From Streptomyces sp. NBC_00287 (GTDB lineage Bacteria > Actinomycetota > Actinomycetes > Streptomycetales > Streptomycetaceae), in contig NZ_CP108053.1 of assembly GCF_036173105.1 (NCBI RefSeq), positions 8,990,001 through 9,054,000 on the forward strand: DNA of 64,000 nucleotides, given 5' to 3'. The translations under genes and the position numbers were made by a program. Below, piece after piece: positions 38,544 through 46,514 of this stretch; the stretch's first letter is position 1; each line of letters begins with the position of its first letter. The notes below the pieces were generated by a model that was not told the DNA's origin, did no database searches, and saw only the letters and a list, made by a program, of their open reading frames with translations.

Positions 38544-38562
38544 TGAGGTTAGCTTTACCTTA
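38544..38562. promoter_or_regulatory. Iron box (DmdR/IdeR type), transporter side
   Basis: TGAGGTTAGCTTTACCTTA matches the iron-box pattern (AGGTTAGCnnnACCT) and lies 116 bases upstream of the lipoprotein start. With the site at 38427-38445 it makes a two-box divergent control region. Confidence 0.72.
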
Positions 38563-38678
38563 TTCATGGCTCATTCACAGCATTCTCCTCGGCACCGCTC
38601 CCGCGCTCGCTCCCCTTCGCCGTCCCCACGGCGCGTTGCCCGGCACCGGAAGTGAGCCACTGTCAGGAAGGCCTCACC

Positions 38679-39698
38679 ATGCGACGCTCCTCGGTCAGAC
38701 GTCTCGCCCTGCCCGCTCTCGCCCTCGGGCTGCTCGCCCCGGCCCTCGCGGCGTGCAGCGACGAGCCGGCCGACCTGGTCATCTACTCCGGCCGCAACGA
38801 GGACCTGGTCGAACCGCTGCTGGAGAAACTGGAGAAGGAGCTCGACGCGAACGTCGAGGTGCGCTATGGCGACAGCGCCGAGCTCGCCGCCCAGATCCTG
38901 GAGGAGGGCGACAAGACCGAGGCGGGCCTGTTCTTCTCGCAGGACGCCGGCGCCCTCGGTGCCCTGTCGAAGGAGGGAGTCCTGACCCCCCTTCCGCAGC
39001 CGACGCTCGACAAGGTCGAAGAGGCCTACCGCGGCGGCGAGGGCGACTGGGTCGGCGTCTCGGGCCGCGTCCGTGTCCTCGCGTACCACCCGGGCAAGGC
39101 CGGCACCCCGCCGGACAGCGTGCACGAACTGACCGGGCCGGAGTGGAAGGGGAAGGTCGGGTTCGCGCCGAACAACGCCTCCTTCCAGGCGTTCGTCACC
39201 GGCATGCGCGTCCTCGAGGGCGACGACGCCACCCTCGAGTGGCTCAAGGGCTTCAAGGCCAACTCCCCGAAGACGTACGAGAGCAACACCGACATCCTGG
39301 AGGCCGTGGACTCCGGCGAAGTCTCCGCGGGCCTGATCAACCACTACTACTGGTACGAGAAGGCCGCCGAGGAAGGCGAGGACAAGCTCACCGCCAAGCT
39401 CCACTTCCTGCCCGGCGGCGACCCGGGCGGTCTGGTCAACGTCGCCGGTGTGGGCCTGCTCAAGGGCGCCGACACCAAGGAGGCCGACTACGCGCAGCGG
39501 GCCGCCGACTTCCTGCTCGGCGAACAGGCGCAGACCTACTTCGCCGAGGAGACCAAGGAGTACCCGCTGGCCGCCGGCGTCGCACCGGCCGAGGGCCTGC
39601 CCGCACTCGACTCCCTGGAGGCACCCGAGATCAACCTCGGTGAGCTCGACTCGCTGAAGGAGACACTGGCCATGCTCCAGGAAGCCGGACTGGTCTGA
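38679..39698 (+). CDS. Ferric-iron ABC transporter substrate-binding lipoprotein
   Basis: This 339-residue protein has a lipoprotein signal (RRLALPALALGLLAPALAAC, the Cys in the LAAC lipobox) and a mature part DLVIYSGRNEDLVEPLLEKLE, typical of FutA/FbpA-like Fe(III)-binding proteins, with INHYYWYEKAA near residue 230 that can supply tyrosine ligands. GGAAGG is 7 bases before the ATG at 38679. The iron box upstream and the permease/ATPase genes downstream make a complete iron uptake operon. Confidence 0.88.
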   Translation: MRRSSVRRLALPALALGLLAPALAACSDEPADLVIYSGRNEDLVEPLLEKLEKELDANVEVRYGDSAELAAQILEEGDKTEAGLFFSQDAGALGALSKEGVLTPLPQPTLDKVEEAYRGGEGDWVGVSGRVRVLAYHPGKAGTPPDSVHELTGPEWKGKVGFAPNNASFQAFVTGMRVLEGDDATLEWLKGFKANSPKTYESNTDILEAVDSGEVSAGLINHYYWYEKAAEEGEDKLTAKLHFLPGGDPGGLVNVAGVGLLKGADTKEADYAQRAADFLLGEQAQTYFAEETKEYPLAAGVAPAEGLPALDSLEAPEINLGELDSLKETLAMLQEAGLV

Positions 39699-39712
39699 GG
39701 CCGCGGCCCGTC

Positions 39713-41275
39713 ATGGGGGTATCCGTCGGGAAAGACCCCGGCACCCGCCCGGTCCCGCGGCTGCGGCCGCCCGGGCGGGTCCCGTGGGCACTGGCCCTGC
39801 CGGCGGCGCTGGCCGCCGCCTTCGCCCTGCTGCCGCTCGTGTACCTCGGCGTACGCGCCCTCGAACACGGGCCCGGCTACGCCTGGAACATCGTCACCAC
39901 CGAGCGCGCCGCCCAACTCCTCGGCCACAGCGTCGCCCTGGCGGCAGTCGTCGTGACGGCCTGTCTGGTCCTCGGCATCTCCCTGGCCTGGCTGACCACC
40001 CGTACGAACCTGCCGTGGGCGCGCGGCTGGGCTGTACTGGTCACCCTGCCGCTGGCCGTGCCGAGCTACGTCGCCGCCTTCGCCTGGCTGTCGGCGGTCC
40101 CGGAGCTGTCCGGCTTCACCGGCTCGGCCCTCTCCCTGACCCTGGTGAGCTTCCCGTACGTCCATCTCCCCGTCGCCGCCGCACTGCGCCGCACCGACCC
40201 CGCCCAGGAGGAGGCCGCCCGCTCCCTCGGCCTCGGCCCGCTGCGCACCTTCCGGCGCGTCACCCTCCCGCAACTGCGCCCCGCCGCGGCGGGCGGAGCG
40301 GTCCTGGTGGCGCTGTACGTGCTCTCCGACTTCGGCGCGGTCTCCCTCATGCAGTACGACACCTTCACCCGCGGCATCTATACCTCGTACCGGGCGTCCT
40401 TCGACCGCACCCCGGCCGCCGCGCTCAGCGTCGTCCTGGTGGTGCTCACCGTGGCCCTGGTCGCCACCGAGGCACGCACCCGCGGCCGAGCCGGATACGC
40501 CCGCACCGGCACCGGCACCGCACGACCCGCAGACCCCGCCCCTCTGGGCAAATGGCTGGCCCCGGCGCTCGGTTGGTGCGCCGCCGTGACAGCCGCCGCC
40601 GTCGCCTTCCCGCTCGCCACCCTCGGCTACTGGCTAGCCGTCGGCAACTCCGCGACCTGGGACCCGGCCCGCCTCACCGAGACCGCCACCGCCACCCTCG
40701 GCGTCGCCGCCGCGGGCGCCGCGCTGACGACCGTACTCGCCCTGCCGATCGGCGTGATCGCGGCGAGACACCGAGGCCGCACAGCCCACCTGCTGGAACA
40801 GGCGGCCTACGCGGGCCACGCACTGCCCGGCATCACCATCGCCCTCTCCCTCGTCTTCTTCGCCGTCCGCTACGCCCACCCCCTGTACCAGGAACTACCG
40901 CTGCTGGTCGGCGCGTACGCGGTGCTGTTCCTGCCCGTCGCGGTCGCCGCCACACGCGCCGCCGTCCTCCAGGCCCCGCCCCTCCTGGAGGACGTGGCCC
41001 GCTCCCTCGGCCGAGGGCCCTGGCGGGTCCTGCGCGAGATCACCGTGCCGCTGGCCGCACCCGGCGTGGCAGCGGGAGCCGCGCTGACCTTCGTCGTGTG
41101 CATGAAGGAACTCCCCGCCACCCTCCTGCTCCGCCCCACCGGCATGGACACCCTGGCCACCCGCCTGTGGACCGAGACCGGCACCGCCTCCTACGCCGCC
41201 GCGGCCCCGTACGCCGCCGCCCTCATCCTGCTGGCCGCGATCCCCTCCTACCTCCTCGGGAGGCACCGAACATGA
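39713..41275 (+). CDS. Ferric-iron ABC transporter permease (two fused modules)
   Basis: This 520-residue protein has about twelve membrane helices in two similar halves, each with an EAA loop (EEAARSLGLGPLRTFRRVTLPQLRPA and LEDVARSLGRGPWRVLREITVPLAAPG), so it is the fused FbpB-type permease. The first half begins with the arginine-rich RPVPRLRPPGRVPW. It starts 15 bases after the lipoprotein stop and its own stop overlaps the ATPase start. Confidence 0.9.
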   Translation: MGVSVGKDPGTRPVPRLRPPGRVPWALALPAALAAAFALLPLVYLGVRALEHGPGYAWNIVTTERAAQLLGHSVALAAVVVTACLVLGISLAWLTTRTNLPWARGWAVLVTLPLAVPSYVAAFAWLSAVPELSGFTGSALSLTLVSFPYVHLPVAAALRRTDPAQEEAARSLGLGPLRTFRRVTLPQLRPAAAGGAVLVALYVLSDFGAVSLMQYDTFTRGIYTSYRASFDRTPAAALSVVLVVLTVALVATEARTRGRAGYARTGTGTARPADPAPLGKWLAPALGWCAAVTAAAVAFPLATLGYWLAVGNSATWDPARLTETATATLGVAAAGAALTTVLALPIGVIAARHRGRTAHLLEQAAYAGHALPGITIALSLVFFAVRYAHPLYQELPLLVGAYAVLFLPVAVAATRAAVLQAPPLLEDVARSLGRGPWRVLREITVPLAAPGVAAGAALTFVVCMKELPATLLLRPTGMDTLATRLWTETGTASYAAAAPYAAALILLAAIPSYLLGRHRT

Positions 41276-42312
41276 CCGAACTGCGCATCGAAGGACTGAC
41301 CAAGTCCTACGGCCCGCAGGCCCCGCGCGTCCTCGACGGCCTCGACCTCACCGTCCCCGCCGGCGCCCTGGCCGCGGTCCTCGGCCCCTCGGGCTGCGGC
41401 AAGACCACACTGCTGCGCATCATCGCGGGCTTCCTGCGCTCGGACGCGGGCAGCGTCACGGTCGCCGACCGCGTCCTGTCCGCCCCCGGCGTCCACCTGC
41501 CACCCGAGCGCCGCCGCATCGGCATCGTCCCCCAAGAGGGCGCGCTGTTCCCGCACTTGAGCGTGGCCCGCAATGTGGCCTTCGGTCTCACGGGCGCGGA
41601 CCGGACGGAGCGCCGCCGCCGAACGGACGCCATGCTGGAGCTGGTAGGGCTGTCCGGCTACGGCGACCGCATGCCCCACGAACTCTCCGGCGGCCAGCAA
41701 CAACGCATCGCCCTGGCCCGGGCCCTGGCCCCACGCCCCGCACTGGTCCTGCTCGACGAACCCTTCAACGCCCTCGACAGCGCGTTGCGCGCAGGCGTCC
41801 GCGCGGACGTCCGTACGGCCCTGCGCCTCAGCGGCGCCACCGCCGTCCTCGTCACCCACGACCAACAAGAGGCCCTGTCCACCGCGGACCTCGTCGCGGT
41901 CGTACGCGACGGCCGCGTGGCCCAGTGCGACACCCCGGAACAGATCTACCGCCGCCCGACCGACCCGTGGGTGGCGGGATTCGTGGGCGACGCGGTACTA
42001 CTCCCGGCGACGACGCAGGCCGGCGGCACGGCGGAGACGGCACTGGGCGTCGTTGCGCTCGCCGGAGACGCGCCTGCCGGCGCGGGCACGGTGCTGCTGC
42101 GCCCGGAGCAACTGGAATTGACGGCCCCATCCCCCGCGACGGCCCACGGCACGGTCACCGACGTGCGCTTCTATGGCCACGATGCGATGGTCACGGTGAC
42201 GGTTGACGGGCTTGCCGAGCCGGTGGACGTACGGGCGGCGGGGCCGGTCGTCGTACGGCCGGGGGAGCGGACCGGGATTCGGGTGAACGGGGAGGCGGTT
42301 CTGCATCCGTGA
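41272..42312 (+). CDS. Ferric-iron ABC transporter ATP-binding protein
   Basis: This 346-residue ATPase has Walker A GPSGCGKTTLLR at residues 38-49, Q-loop IVPQEGALFPHL, signature LSGGQQQRIALARAL, Walker B ALVLLDEPFNALD and the H-loop VTHDQQEAL. A C-terminal TOBE domain (residues about 270-346) has LLRPEQLEL and TVTDVRFYGHD, as in FbpC-type iron importers. The start overlaps the permease stop (ATGA), so it is the third gene of the operon. Confidence 0.92.
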   Translation: MTELRIEGLTKSYGPQAPRVLDGLDLTVPAGALAAVLGPSGCGKTTLLRIIAGFLRSDAGSVTVADRVLSAPGVHLPPERRRIGIVPQEGALFPHLSVARNVAFGLTGADRTERRRRTDAMLELVGLSGYGDRMPHELSGGQQQRIALARALAPRPALVLLDEPFNALDSALRAGVRADVRTALRLSGATAVLVTHDQQEALSTADLVAVVRDGRVAQCDTPEQIYRRPTDPWVAGFVGDAVLLPATTQAGGTAETALGVVALAGDAPAGAGTVLLRPEQLELTAPSPATAHGTVTDVRFYGHDAMVTVTVDGLAEPVDVRAAGPVVVRPGERTGIRVNGEAVLHP

Positions 42313-42420
42313 GGGACGGTAGACCTCCGAGCCGTGCCTGGATAATCGCGGTGTGCTGCTGGGCGCCGCCTTTGAGCGCACCGCTGCAGCCCTCCGGCTC
42401 CGTATCCGCGTATCCGCGAG

Positions 42421-42696
42421 ATGGGCCATGTCGGCGTGGCGACGTTCTACGTCTGGCACGACATACAGGCCGGCCAACTCCGTTGCTCAACCGGCTCGGT
42501 GGCCGCGGACGACTTGCCCTTCGGCGGCGCATACCTGCCACACGACGACCTCGGCCCGCTCATCGACGGCTTCCTCAATGACCGGCAGCCAGGGGTGATC
42601 CCTTGGTCGGACCTGGAAGACGGCCACGACATGGCGCCAGAGCCGGAGGTCGCACCCTTTGCCGTGTGGGTGCGCAGCGTGGGAAACGGCGCGTAG
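42421..42696 (+). CDS. Small conserved hypothetical protein
   Basis: This 91-residue protein reads HVGVATFYVWHDIQAGQLRCSTGSVAADDLPFGGAYLP and ends in acidic DLEDGHDMAPEPEV. The balanced composition and the pattern of CSTGS and LPFGG suggest a real small actinobacterial family, but I do not recognise it. No clear RBS precedes the ATG at 42421. Confidence 0.55.
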   Translation: MGHVGVATFYVWHDIQAGQLRCSTGSVAADDLPFGGAYLPHDDLGPLIDGFLNDRQPGVIPWSDLEDGHDMAPEPEVAPFAVWVRSVGNGA

Positions 42697-42766
42697 GGGC
42701 TCGGTCCGAACGTTCTGCCCTCGACCGGCGTCGTAGCAGCAGTAACCGTGTCGAAGGGACCGCACC

Positions 42767-43228
42767 ATGAACCCACGCGCCCGCGCAGTCTCCGCCGCCC
42801 TACTGGTGGGGGCTCTCCTGTCCGTGACCGTCGCCTGCGGCGCCGAGGACGAGGGCAACGGCAGTCCGGCGCAGAGCGGGGCGGTCTGGGAAGAGCCCGC
42901 CGCGTACACCTACACACTGGAGTCGACGCAGGGAGAGCGCGCGCTGATCGGCAAGTTCCAGGTGACGGTCCGGGACGGCGCCGTGACCAAGGCGGTCGGA
43001 CTCGACGACAGCGCGCGACGGCTGGTCGACCAGTCTCCCGACCAAGTCCCCACGATCGGCGACCTGTTGGACGAGCTGAACCAGGCCCGCAAGGAGAACG
43101 CGGACAAGGCGGAAGCCGAATACGCCGACGACGGCCACCCTGAACGCATCACCCTCGACTGGCTGGAGAACGCGATCGACGACGAGGCGTTGTACGTCAT
43201 CAGCGACTACGAGCCGGCCGACAAGTAG
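42767..43228 (+). CDS. Secreted lipoprotein (DUF6174-like)
   Basis: This 153-residue protein has a lipoprotein signal (AVSAALLVGALLSVTVAC) followed by a region with YTYTLESTQGERALIGKFQVTVRDG, which fits DUF6174, a small cystatin-like lipoprotein family of unknown role. It is 14 bases before a convergent lipoprotein gene. Confidence 0.72.
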   Translation: MNPRARAVSAALLVGALLSVTVACGAEDEGNGSPAQSGAVWEEPAAYTYTLESTQGERALIGKFQVTVRDGAVTKAVGLDDSARRLVDQSPDQVPTIGDLLDELNQARKENADKAEAEYADDGHPERITLDWLENAIDDEALYVISDYEPADK

Positions 43229-43242
43229 GTCAGGCAGCGCGG

Positions 43243-43722
43243 TTACGAACCCTGCGTGGGCCCCATTCCCTGGAGCCGCCGGATCGTCCCACCGAGCTTC
43301 TCGCGGAACGCCCCGAGCAGCTCCGGCTCCGCGCTGACCACCCAGCGCGAACCGACCAGATACGTCCCGCCGTAGACACTGGCCGAGTCCAGCCACGTCC
43401 GCTTGTACTTCTCCTCGGGGAACGTGGTGATGAGGTAGTCGGCCTTCTTCGTATGGCACAGCCCCTGGCGCAGTTCGTCCGCCTCGATGCGGATCTTGGC
43501 CTTGCAGCCGGTGAGACCGGCGATCACTTCGACCTTGGCGGGCGCGACGACTCCGGCGGCCGGGGCGGCGGACACCGTCGACGACTCGGTCGCCCTGTCC
43601 TCCCCGCCACCACAGGCCGTGGCCAGCGGAAGGAACACCAGACTCCCGACGACGGCCAAGCGTCTCGCGGACGCGAAAGACTCCTTACGGCCGATGGATC
43701 CCAACGGTTGCTGCTCGGGCAC
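43243..43722 (-). CDS. Predicted lipoprotein of unknown function
   Basis: This 159-residue protein has a lipobox signal (LAVVGSLVFLPLATACGGGED, Cys37). The mature part holds two cysteines in a CKAKIRI/GLCHTKK arrangement and GGTYLVGSRWVVSAEPELLGAF. This resembles small actinobacterial lipoproteins without assigned function. Confidence 0.72.
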   Translation of the reverse strand: MPEQQPLGSIGRKESFASARRLAVVGSLVFLPLATACGGGEDRATESSTVSAAPAAGVVAPAKVEVIAGLTGCKAKIRIEADELRQGLCHTKKADYLITTFPEEKYKRTWLDSASVYGGTYLVGSRWVVSAEPELLGAFREKLGGTIRRLQGMGPTQGS

Positions 43723-43815
43723 GTCACCCCACCCTGTCCCAGTGCTGATGGTCGTCGGCCGGAAGTACGGATGAACACCCGGCCCCGTTCACCGCGCAGG
43801 AACCGCACGCAACAT

Positions 43816-43833
43816 CTAGTCAACGTTGACTAG
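43816..43833. promoter_or_regulatory. Perfect 18-base palindrome upstream of the VOC gene
   Basis: CTAGTCAACGTTGACTAG is a perfect palindrome ending 9 bases before the ATG at 43843. It is a likely operator for a dimeric repressor; the TTGAC arms would also suit a promoter. No matching regulator gene is adjacent. Confidence 0.65.
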
Positions 43834-43842
43834 AGTGAAGTC

Positions 43843-44550
43843 ATGACTGAGAAGACCATCCCGATCCTCCCGTGCCAGACCCTCCAACCCGTGCTCGACT
43901 TCTACACCGCCCTCGGTTTCGAGGTGACCTTCGAGCAGCGAAACCCCAATCCGTACGCGGTCGTCGAGCGCGGTGACATCCAGCTCCAGTTCTTCGGCAT
44001 GAAGCGGTATGAGCCGGCCGACTCGTTCAGCACCTGCTACGTCCAGACCGACGACGTCGACGGGCTGTACGAGGCGTTCCGGGGCGGGCTCAAGGCCGAG
44101 TACGGAAGGATTCCGACGCGAGGGCTGCCGCGCATCGGGCCGCTGAAGGACATGTCGTACGGCGTACGGCAGTTCCTCATGACCGATCCGGGAGGCAACT
44201 GCATCCGCATCGGGCAGCCGACGAGCGACGACCCGCACCACCGGCCCGCGCCCAAGGATGCCTTCGCGCGCGCCCTGCACCACGCGTCCCTCCTCGCCGA
44301 CTCCAAGGAAGCCCCGGCAAGCGCCGCGAAGATCGTCGACCGTGTGCTGGACCTGGAGGACGAGCAGCCGACGCGCGTGCAGCTGTTCCAACTCCTGGTG
44401 CTGCGTGCGGACATCGCCGGGCACCTCGGGGACAAGAAGGCGGCGGCTTCGGCGCTTGCCCGGGCCGAGGCGATCCGCCTCACCCCCGAAGAACAGCACG
44501 CAGCCCGTGATGCTCTCAGGCGCCTGGAGGATCTGGAACAGGGGACGTGA
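43843..44550 (+). CDS. VOC-fold protein with helical C-terminal extension
   Basis: This 235-residue protein has a vicinal-oxygen-chelate/bleomycin-resistance-like domain (residues 1-130: PCQTLQPVLDFYTALGFEVTFEQRNPNPYA, MTDPGGNCIRIGQP). It is followed by about 100 helical residues (KIVDRVLDLEDEQPTRVQLFQLLVLRADIAGHLGDKKAAASAL) resembling TPR or degenerate repeats. The VOC domain lacks a clear metal triad. Such proteins often bind rather than degrade a drug. It starts 9 bases after an 18-base palindrome. Confidence 0.8.
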   Translation: MTEKTIPILPCQTLQPVLDFYTALGFEVTFEQRNPNPYAVVERGDIQLQFFGMKRYEPADSFSTCYVQTDDVDGLYEAFRGGLKAEYGRIPTRGLPRIGPLKDMSYGVRQFLMTDPGGNCIRIGQPTSDDPHHRPAPKDAFARALHHASLLADSKEAPASAAKIVDRVLDLEDEQPTRVQLFQLLVLRADIAGHLGDKKAAASALARAEAIRLTPEEQHAARDALRRLEDLEQGT

Positions 44551-44608
44551 CGCTTGTGCGGCCAAAGTCAGTTGAGGCACCGCCACCTGTGAGGGAGGCT
44601 CTGCCGTC

Positions 44609-45157
44609 ATGGAGTACCTCTGCTACCACCGCGACCGCCCCGGCTCCCTCCCCCTGCGCGACGAACTGCTCGAAGCGCACTGGTCCTACATGGACGGATA
44701 CGCGGCGCAGATGATCGCACGCGGCCCGACGCTCGCCGACGACGGCGATACACCGACGGGCAGCGTGCACATCGTCGACCTGCCCGATTCCGCCGCGGCC
44801 CGCGCCTTCGCCTTCGACGAGCCCAACTACCAGGCAGGCGCGTACCGGGACGTGCTGGTGCGCCGGTGGCGCAACCTCCTCGGACGCACGATGTGGGACT
44901 TCCCCGGCGGCCGCAGCGGCGGCAACCGATACCTCGTACTCGGCCTCGGCGAAGGGCAGCCCGCCGACCTCACCGTGCCACCCGACCGCAACGAACTCAT
45001 CGCATACGGCCCCCTGCTGTCCGACGACGGCGACACCTGGCTGGGCACCGCGATACTGCTCAGAGCCCCCAACCCGGACACGGCACGCGCCGCCCTGACC
45101 TCGGACCGGTACGCCGAAATCGAGGTCCACAACTGGCAGTTCGGCGGACGGGAGTAA
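44609..45157 (+). CDS. YciI-like protein, two repeats
   Basis: This 182-residue protein has two YCII-like units (EYLCYHRDRPGSLPLRDELLEAHWSYMDGYAAQMIARGPTLADDGDTPTGSVHIVD and RYLVLGLGEGQ...NELIAYGPLLSDDGDTWLGTAILLRAP), each with the HWxYMDxY/GPLLSDDG pattern. The YciI fold is a dimeric alpha+beta barrel of unknown catalysis. GGGAGG precedes the ATG. Confidence 0.8.
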   Translation: MEYLCYHRDRPGSLPLRDELLEAHWSYMDGYAAQMIARGPTLADDGDTPTGSVHIVDLPDSAAARAFAFDEPNYQAGAYRDVLVRRWRNLLGRTMWDFPGGRSGGNRYLVLGLGEGQPADLTVPPDRNELIAYGPLLSDDGDTWLGTAILLRAPNPDTARAALTSDRYAEIEVHNWQFGGRE

Positions 45158-45294
45158 TGAACCGTACGGCGCCTCGATCGCGCGCCGGCCCTGGCCAGCG
45201 CCACCCCGTCCGAACCGACGCTGAGCCGGGTCGCCCCGCCACAGGCGACGCCCAGGACCGCACCGGCGAGGCCCAGGGTTGATCCCCTTCTCAA
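45158..45294 (-). pseudogene. Possible YqeB-like gene remnant
   Basis: The minus strand codes for GSTLGLAGAVLGVACGGATRLSVGSDGVALARAGA from about 45294, resembling a hydrophobic helix followed by a strand as in YqeB-like membrane proteins, but then runs antisense into the YciI gene. I treat it as a doubtful remnant. Confidence 0.25.
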
Positions 45295-45301
45295 CCCTGG
45301 G
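45272..45301. terminator. Bidirectional hairpin terminator
   Basis: CCCAGGGTTGA at 45272-45282 pairs perfectly with 45291-45301 around the loop TCCCCTTC. It lies between the convergent YciI-like gene and the 77-aa gene, so it likely ends both. Confidence 0.75.
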
Positions 45302-45317
45302 GTGGAGCAGTGACCGG

Positions 45318-45551
45318 TTACTCGATGTAACCGGTGGTCGGATCGACCTGGGAGAGGAAGTCCCGGACGGCCTCTTCGAGCTCGGCCCGGCCGACCGGCG
45401 CCGGGGGATGGATGCGGAAGCCGAAGCCGTACTGGGGATCAGGTCCGGTCACCCAGCTGAGGTGGTACGTCCCCAGGCTGTCGTACGGCTGAACGACCTC
45501 GAACTCCTCGCCGTCGACCGTGATCCGCGACCGCTCGCCGTCCTCCGTCAT
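45318..45551 (-). CDS. Small hypothetical protein
   Basis: This 77-residue protein begins TEDGERSRITVDGEEFEVVQPYDSLGTYHLSW and ends FLSQVDPTTGYIE, with alternating strands of unknown family. The ATG at 45551 overlaps the end of the VOC gene upstream (ATGA), so the two are coupled. Confidence 0.65.
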   Translation of the reverse strand: MTEDGERSRITVDGEEFEVVQPYDSLGTYHLSWVTGPDPQYGFGFRIHPPAPVGRAELEEAVRDFLSQVDPTTGYIE

Positions 45552-45943
45552 GACGTGATCCCGGAAACCGTCGCGGCTCGGTCGGACTCGCTGCGCAGAA
45601 CGCAGAATTCATTGCCCTCGGGGTCGGCCAGTACCGCCCAGCCGGTGCCGTCGGGATTCCGCAGATCCGTGACCAGGGTGGCACCGAGGCCGAGCAGCCG
45701 TTCCACTTCCTGCTCACGTGTGGTCTCGGGGCGTAGACACAGATGGATGCGGTTCTTGTCCTTCTTGGCCTCGGGCACCTGGTTGAAGTACAGGACCGGG
45801 CCCTCCGCCAACATCACCTGCGTCTCCCGGGCACCCGGTTTGTCCTCCGGATGCAGCGGACGGCCAGTCACCCTGCTCCAGAACAGGGCCAGTTCATAGG
45901 CGTCCGCACAGTCGATCGCCACGTTCTGCAATACCGAAACCAT
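45548..45943 (-). CDS. VOC-family protein
   Basis: This 131-residue protein has the VOC pattern with an N-terminal VLQNVAIDCADAYELALFWSRVTGRP and a second unit with VLADPEGNEFCVLRS. RIHLCLRPETTREQEVERLLGLGATLV is the connecting region. Ligands are unknown; a glyoxalase-like or binding role is possible. The ATG at 45943 diverges from the DUF5990 gene at 46020. Confidence 0.83.
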   Translation of the reverse strand: MVSVLQNVAIDCADAYELALFWSRVTGRPLHPEDKPGARETQVMLAEGPVLYFNQVPEAKKDKNRIHLCLRPETTREQEVERLLGLGATLVTDLRNPDGTGWAVLADPEGNEFCVLRSESDRAATVSGITS

Positions 45944-46019
45944 GCGCGCGAGCCTTCCTGATTTCCACGCCGGACGCCACCGAGTTCCGCGTCGGCCGTA
46001 CCGCGGGGATGATGACCCC

Positions 46020-46514
46020 ATGCTCCTTCGCATCGACGCCGACGACCTGCCCGGCCTGACCTGCCTCACCGCCGAGGGCGAGGACCCGGGCTACCGCAAC
46101 GTCCACGTCGCCGTACAACGCCGCGACCGCCCGGCCGAACTCCTCGACCTCCAACCGGGCGATGCGCCGCACGCGACCTGGACCCTGGAGTGCACCACGA
46201 CCGCATCGGCCACCGGCATCGACGTGCGGGGCCCGTACGTGCAGGGCCGCCCGGGCGAGCGGTTCATCTACCTGTCCTGGGGCACCGTCGACGAATCCGG
46301 CACCTTCACCATGTTCCGCCGCGCCAAGCTCATGCTCGACGCCGTCCCCACCGACATCCTCGACACCGCGGCCCGCGACGGCCTGTTGGTCGGCCACCTG
46401 GGCCTGACCGACGCATGCGGCATGCCGCTGTGCGCGCGGGTCGTACCGCCGCGAATCACCTGGACCGCGGAACGCATTCCCGTTCGCCCGGGACAGGCAG
46501 GCAGGGTTTCTTGA
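46020..46514 (+). CDS. DUF5990 family protein
   Basis: This 164-residue protein starts LLRIDADDLPGLTCLTAEGEDPGYRNVHVAVQRRDRPAELLDLQPGDA, the usual DUF5990 opening, with SCWGTV-like LSWGTVDESGTFTMFRRAKLML. The fold is probably beta-rich and the role is unknown. Its TGA overlaps the TTG start of the GntR gene (TTGA at 46511). Confidence 0.78.
   Translation: MLLRIDADDLPGLTCLTAEGEDPGYRNVHVAVQRRDRPAELLDLQPGDAPHATWTLECTTTASATGIDVRGPYVQGRPGERFIYLSWGTVDESGTFTMFRRAKLMLDAVPTDILDTAARDGLLVGHLGLTDACGMPLCARVVPPRITWTAERIPVRPGQAGRVS

Noticed and set aside
39784-42312. 842-codon frame starting inside the permease gene
   Set aside because: The part before 41272 is an Arg/Pro-rich shadow of the permease; only the ATPase part from 41272 is real.
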